Positions 61,001 to 64,000 of a stretch of 64,000 nt of DNA are shown in pieces. Under the pieces are notes generated by a model. That model searched no databases. It was not told the origin of the DNA and saw nothing but the letters and a program-made list of their open reading frames with translations. A program made the translations under genes and the position numbers. This stretch comes from Moringa oleifera. Its lineage: Eukaryota > Streptophyta > Magnoliopsida > Brassicales > Moringaceae. Numbering within the stretch: the stretch's first letter is position 1; the number at the start of each line of letters is the position of its first letter. Where the stretch lies: the NCBI GenBank assembly GCA_021397835.1, contig JAJFZO010000407.1:3596001-3660000 (forward strand), in the 5' to 3' direction.

Positions 61001-63913
61001 TTGTGTTGCTCCATACACACTAATAAATACCCGTTTTCACTCACTTTCTTTCATGATAAAAATACAAGACAGAAACATTAATCCTACCTAACTTTTTTTT
61101 TTTTAGTTTACCCATCTTGCCATTCTAATAGATTAAGATACCATTTGAACTCCCTCGTGCTGGTTTAGCTTCCCATTAAATCTTTTGCCTAACCCTCAGA
61201 ATATTCATCAAACTCGGAGTTATTTCCGTCATTTTGCCCTTCTGTAAGCATATGATGTTTTCTTTTTACCTATAGATTGATTACTTGATGATAATCTTTT
61301 TATCTATGTTATTTAACTCTTTTACGTTTCAAGTTAGGATCTTAAAAATCAGTTTTAAGAAGACTACCCAAACTCTTGACGAGTTTAAAACTTGTTTCTT
61401 TCTTCTTTGCTTCCTTTTTGTAGTTAACCTCGTAACTTTAACTTTCTGAGCTTCCTAGTGATACTCCTGTAGTTCCTCTTTTTGGATGATTCCTTCCCTT
61501 TATGTGTTTGATCGTACCATCTTAACCTTTTTTTTCTTTGTAAATAATTGTAAAGCCTCTTCCTCGAAGCCCTTAAAAATCAAATCCAATGCCTTACAAA
61601 TTTTGGCCAGATCCTTTACCATTCATCTAGAAATTTCTTGATCTCCCACATCATCACCAGCCCCTATAATATGTTTACCATTACTACACCCCCTGCTTCT
61701 TTCATCCTTTCATTACACATCGCTAACGGAGTGACCACAAGGCTATAACTCTTCCATTCGCGAATTGATTACTATAGTCAAAAATCATATTACATTCCTG
61801 AATGACAGTACTTATCTCAATAGGTATAATCTTTCTTTCCTTATGACCTCCGCTCTGTGCCCCTCAAACCAAGCTCTTCCTATGACAAAGCATCAGTGTT
61901 GTTTGATCGAAACACATTTCCTCTCTCCTATCCTCGATTCCTATTTCTATTTCACTAGACATCGTCAATGCCCAGCTTGCCCTAATCACTCCCCCATTGA
62001 CTTCATAATGTGAAACAGATCGCCCTTTAACCTCAACTCGCAGATTTGGGTTAATAGACTAATCAAGATTACAACCCAAGTCTTCTTGACTCAACCAGCT
62101 CCCAAAATCCAACGTCCTTACTTGTTACAACTCATGGTGACCCAAACTTTTAGCCTAACCCATATCTTTCTTAGATCAGCTAGATCCTTCTTGTTGCAAT
62201 TGCTCGTCTTATTCTCGATTATCTCCTTAGAAATATTTTGATAATCCAATCCGATTCCATAACCATTTGGGTGTTTAGGCCTCCACCGAGATACAAGCTT
62301 GTGACCTATATTTGAACTTCGATCAATTCAATCGTCTCCTTCGCCATATTGGATAATCCAAGTAGCCCTACCTCTTATCTTTTTCGGTACTCTAACGTTG
62401 ATCACTGCCTAGCCTTTTTCATACTACTTTGTTGTGACTTATCACCTGTTGTGCTCCGGCAACCGCAACCACAAAGTGGGCAAACATTTGTACCTTGCCT
62501 CATACTTTCCACTTCCTTTTGGCTTCTGTTGACTATGCCTGCCTCTTCCCTCTTCACCTCGCTCCTATTTTCCTTTCCAGCAATTCTTTTTATGTAAAAA
62601 TATCTCACTTGCCTCAACCATCCAAAACCTTCACCCCCGTTCAACATATAGATAGATCTTTCCCTTCCATTTGTAATCTTGGTCAACCGCAACAACTCCC
62701 CATTGATATTCAACCTAACTACTGCCAACAAAATTTTTTTCCCTCTCCTTTTACTCATCCATCTTGTTTTTCTCTCCACCACCATCAAGCTATCCATGGA
62801 TAGCTAGAACCATCTCATATCTCCTTCACTCATGCATAGCGAGACCCACTTACCTCTACTTTGCTTCGTAAGTCATAAGTCTTTGTCGTATTCTCCTTCA
62901 TCAAATACAAATGTTTTCCTCTCTATCCTAATGGCGTGGGGCGCCACCCATTCTCCATACACTTTCTCTCCATACATGGTAATGTGTGGTATTGGACAAT
63001 ATACTGACTACGTGTTTGCTTCAAATGAACAATGTGTATTGTCTCAAATGCTAATTTCATGGTACATTTTCCTTAAGAGATATTCAGTTATTAGTTTCCT
63101 GAAACTTCGGAACTTGTATGGTATTTTTGTTCTCTTTAGATATAGGTTATGTTCTATGCATAAATTGATATGTTTAAAAGTAGTCTATCATTTTTCTTTT
63201 TTAAACGCTTGGTCTTCTTGGATGATTATATTTGAATTGCTTTACATAAAACTGTGATATGGTTCAAACACTTCTATTAGTATACATTTCTGTCTTTCAA
63301 ATTCTGCCTGCATAAGAGTTTAGGTCTGGTTATCCTTCTCGAAATTGCCCTTGCTAATATTGTTGCATTATATTTACATCATGAAATGTTGTATGATCTA
63401 CCACCTACAGTAATTAATAGCCTAAATTGCTAGATGTGTAAATTATTTGTGTGTTTTTAAGTTGGTCTTGGTCACACAATAAAGAAGGTATCACTGTAAA
63501 GAAAACAAAAGATTTATTATTGCTCTCATTACAGAAAGTTGAGCCACTTAATGATGCTTTGTATTTTTTCTTTATCCTTCTTTTAGATATCATAGTAGAT
63601 CTATGAGCATTGATGATTTAATGAGCACTCTTGATTCCAATAACTGAAGTATAGTTTTTAGTATTGTGAATTATTTCACTTATTTCTTGGATAGATGTGG
63701 TCTTGTTCGCTCTCAAACAATTTCCTTGAGAAGGCATTGGTTTTTCTCTTCTTGACTCTAGGATGCTTCAAAACTCTGTTCATCTAAAATTGATGATTAG
63801 CTTGTCAAAATGTAGGCGAGGAACAAGTTTGAGTCTTGTAGGGAAGAATGTGAAGTCCTGAGGGAAAGACTGGCATGTTCTGACGTAGATGCAAAGCAGG
63901 AGAAGAAGTGCAG
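43010..63913 (+). CDS. KIN7O: Kinesin-7 family motor protein, KIN-7O (CENP-E-like) type; C-terminus beyond window
   Basis: Twenty-eight exons, all GT-AG, are visible: 43010-43133, 43263-43352, 43506-43624, 44859-44972, 45061-45142, 45344-45411, 45530-45604, 45780-45925, 46009-46111, 46617-46697, 46852-46920, 47017-47076, 47167-47328, 48029-48085, 52281-52523, 52597-52662, 52749-52934, 53077-53181, 53922-54008, 54130-54237, 54607-54720, 54859-54945, 55051-55254, 55333-55521, 56507-56713, 56856-56945, 57057-57197, 63816-63913. They give about 1,091 residues and the frame stays open. The N-terminal motor (1 to about 335) has the P-loop GQTNSGKT (78-85), switch I NLYSSRSH (187-194), switch II DLAGSE (228-233) and [10 protein letters not shown]. 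The tail is Glu/Lys-rich coiled coil. Most tail introns are phase 0. Such kinesins act in mitosis at kinetochores or spindle microtubules; that role is inferred. The symbol is by family resemblance. Confidence 0.9.
48620..49420 (-). mobile_element. Ty1/Copia fragment, antisense in kinesin intron 14
   Basis: Read on the minus strand, 49330-49356 gives a [13 protein letters not shown] version of the Copia RT active-site motif, with one catalytic Asp changed. 48830-49000 gives [13 protein letters not shown] and [17 protein letters not shown] sequence from the RNase H region. 48620-48790 gives [22 protein letters not shown] and [12 protein letters not shown], the usual end of the Copia polyprotein. 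Frames are broken by shifts and stops. Gag, protease and integrase are absent, and no pair of LTRs was identified; any LTR remnant would lie at about 48290-48600. Confidence 0.8.
49440..52145 (+). mobile_element. LINE-1 type retrotransposon remnant in kinesin intron 14
   Basis: The plus strand shows a degenerate LINE. Sequence about 50800-51000 resembles the end of the endonuclease and the linker (QHPITIQL and FFRFEN motifs). About 51540-51900 resembles the start of the RT. At about 51964 there is [10 protein letters not shown], and LLFADDT at 52104-52122, the RT active site. Stops and frameshifts are frequent. The element stops just after the active site, so the thumb, the zinc-knuckle region and the poly(A) tail are missing. 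A C-then-A homopolymer run lies at about 51207-51229. Confidence 0.8.
57800..62850 (-). mobile_element. Near-full-length LINE-1 type remnant, antisense in kinesin intron 27
   Basis: On the minus strand the order is ORF1-like sequence (about 62400-62800), endonuclease/linker relics, RT with [11 protein letters not shown] (about 59470-59540) and LLFTDDT (about 59380-59400, with T in place of the usual A), then a WKAIWKGW region (58583-58885) and the zinc-binding end domain (58175-58429; [20 protein letters not shown]). Frameshifts and stops make it inactive. Both ends are approximate. I did not find a clear target-site duplication. Confidence 0.8.
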
Positions 63914-64000
63914 GTTTGTTTTAGTCTTTCTTCTTTCAGCTATGCTTATGTTTTATTTGGCTTCTAACTAGATGCTGTTTTTTCAACAATATGACCTGAA

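Noticed and set aside
62402..62797. Minus-strand open frame of 131 codons
   Set aside because: Not a separate gene: it fits the first part of the antisense LINE and is counted within that element.
38148..63913. A metabolic gene cluster linking the SSL array with the HAD hydrolase and kinesin
   Set aside because: The HAD protein has an organelle-type leader and the kinesin is a cell-division motor; nothing beyond adjacency links them.
1..64000. CRISPR arrays, operons, ribosomal RNA or tRNA genes
   Set aside because: No regular direct-repeat array or polycistronic layout was seen. By eye I found no convincing tRNA or rRNA sequence; a tRNAscan-SE and Rfam search would be needed to exclude small RNAs.

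Overview
This window is nuclear DNA from a flowering plant. The evidence is intron-rich genes with GT-AG splice sites, very AT-rich intergenic DNA, and plant-type Ty3/Gypsy, Ty1/Copia and LINE-1 remnants. The families present (strictosidine-synthase-like proteins, an HDHD3-like HAD hydrolase, a KIN-7O-type kinesin) fit a eudicot, perhaps a woody rosid. I cannot name the species from sequence alone.

Layout. Positions 1-5,225 hold a decayed strictosidine-synthase-like (SSL) pseudogene (219-2880) and a second, partial copy of the segment that carries its first intron (about 3990-5225). Positions 6,231-35,386 hold six intact three-exon SSL genes in a head-to-tail array, all on the + strand: SSL-A (6231-8558), SSL-B (10398-12746), SSL-C (19258-21531), SSL-D (25208-27458), SSL-E (30760-33102) and the divergent SSL-F (33707-35386). 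A and B are a recent tandem pair that includes their promoters. C, D and E form a second subgroup. E looks like a chimera: its promoter and exon 1 resemble D, its exons 2-3 resemble C, and its ancestral start codon has changed to TTG. A defective Gypsy chromovirus-type element (12827-16576) sits in the 3' flank of SSL-B.

Positions 38,148-41,760 hold a six-exon organelle-targeted HAD-superfamily hydrolase (HDHD3-like). Positions 43,010 to beyond the right edge hold a very long KIN-7 (CENP-E-like, KIN-7O type) kinesin gene, of which 28 exons are visible. Its introns 14 and 27 are expanded by an antisense Copia fragment and two LINE-1 remnants, and the exons are left intact.

How the genes work together. 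The SSL array encodes membrane-anchored six-bladed beta-propeller proteins of the strictosidine synthase/APMAP/paraoxonase-like fold, probably endomembrane enzymes with unknown substrates. The HAD hydrolase and kinesin are unrelated neighbours. The kinesin promoter has E2F-like and MSA-core motifs that fit mitotic expression. I found no evidence of a wholly new system. The most informative signals are the duplication, conversion and decay history of the SSL array and the regulatory motifs upstream of the last two genes. All exon models are manual and come from reading frames, splice sites and paralogue comparison.
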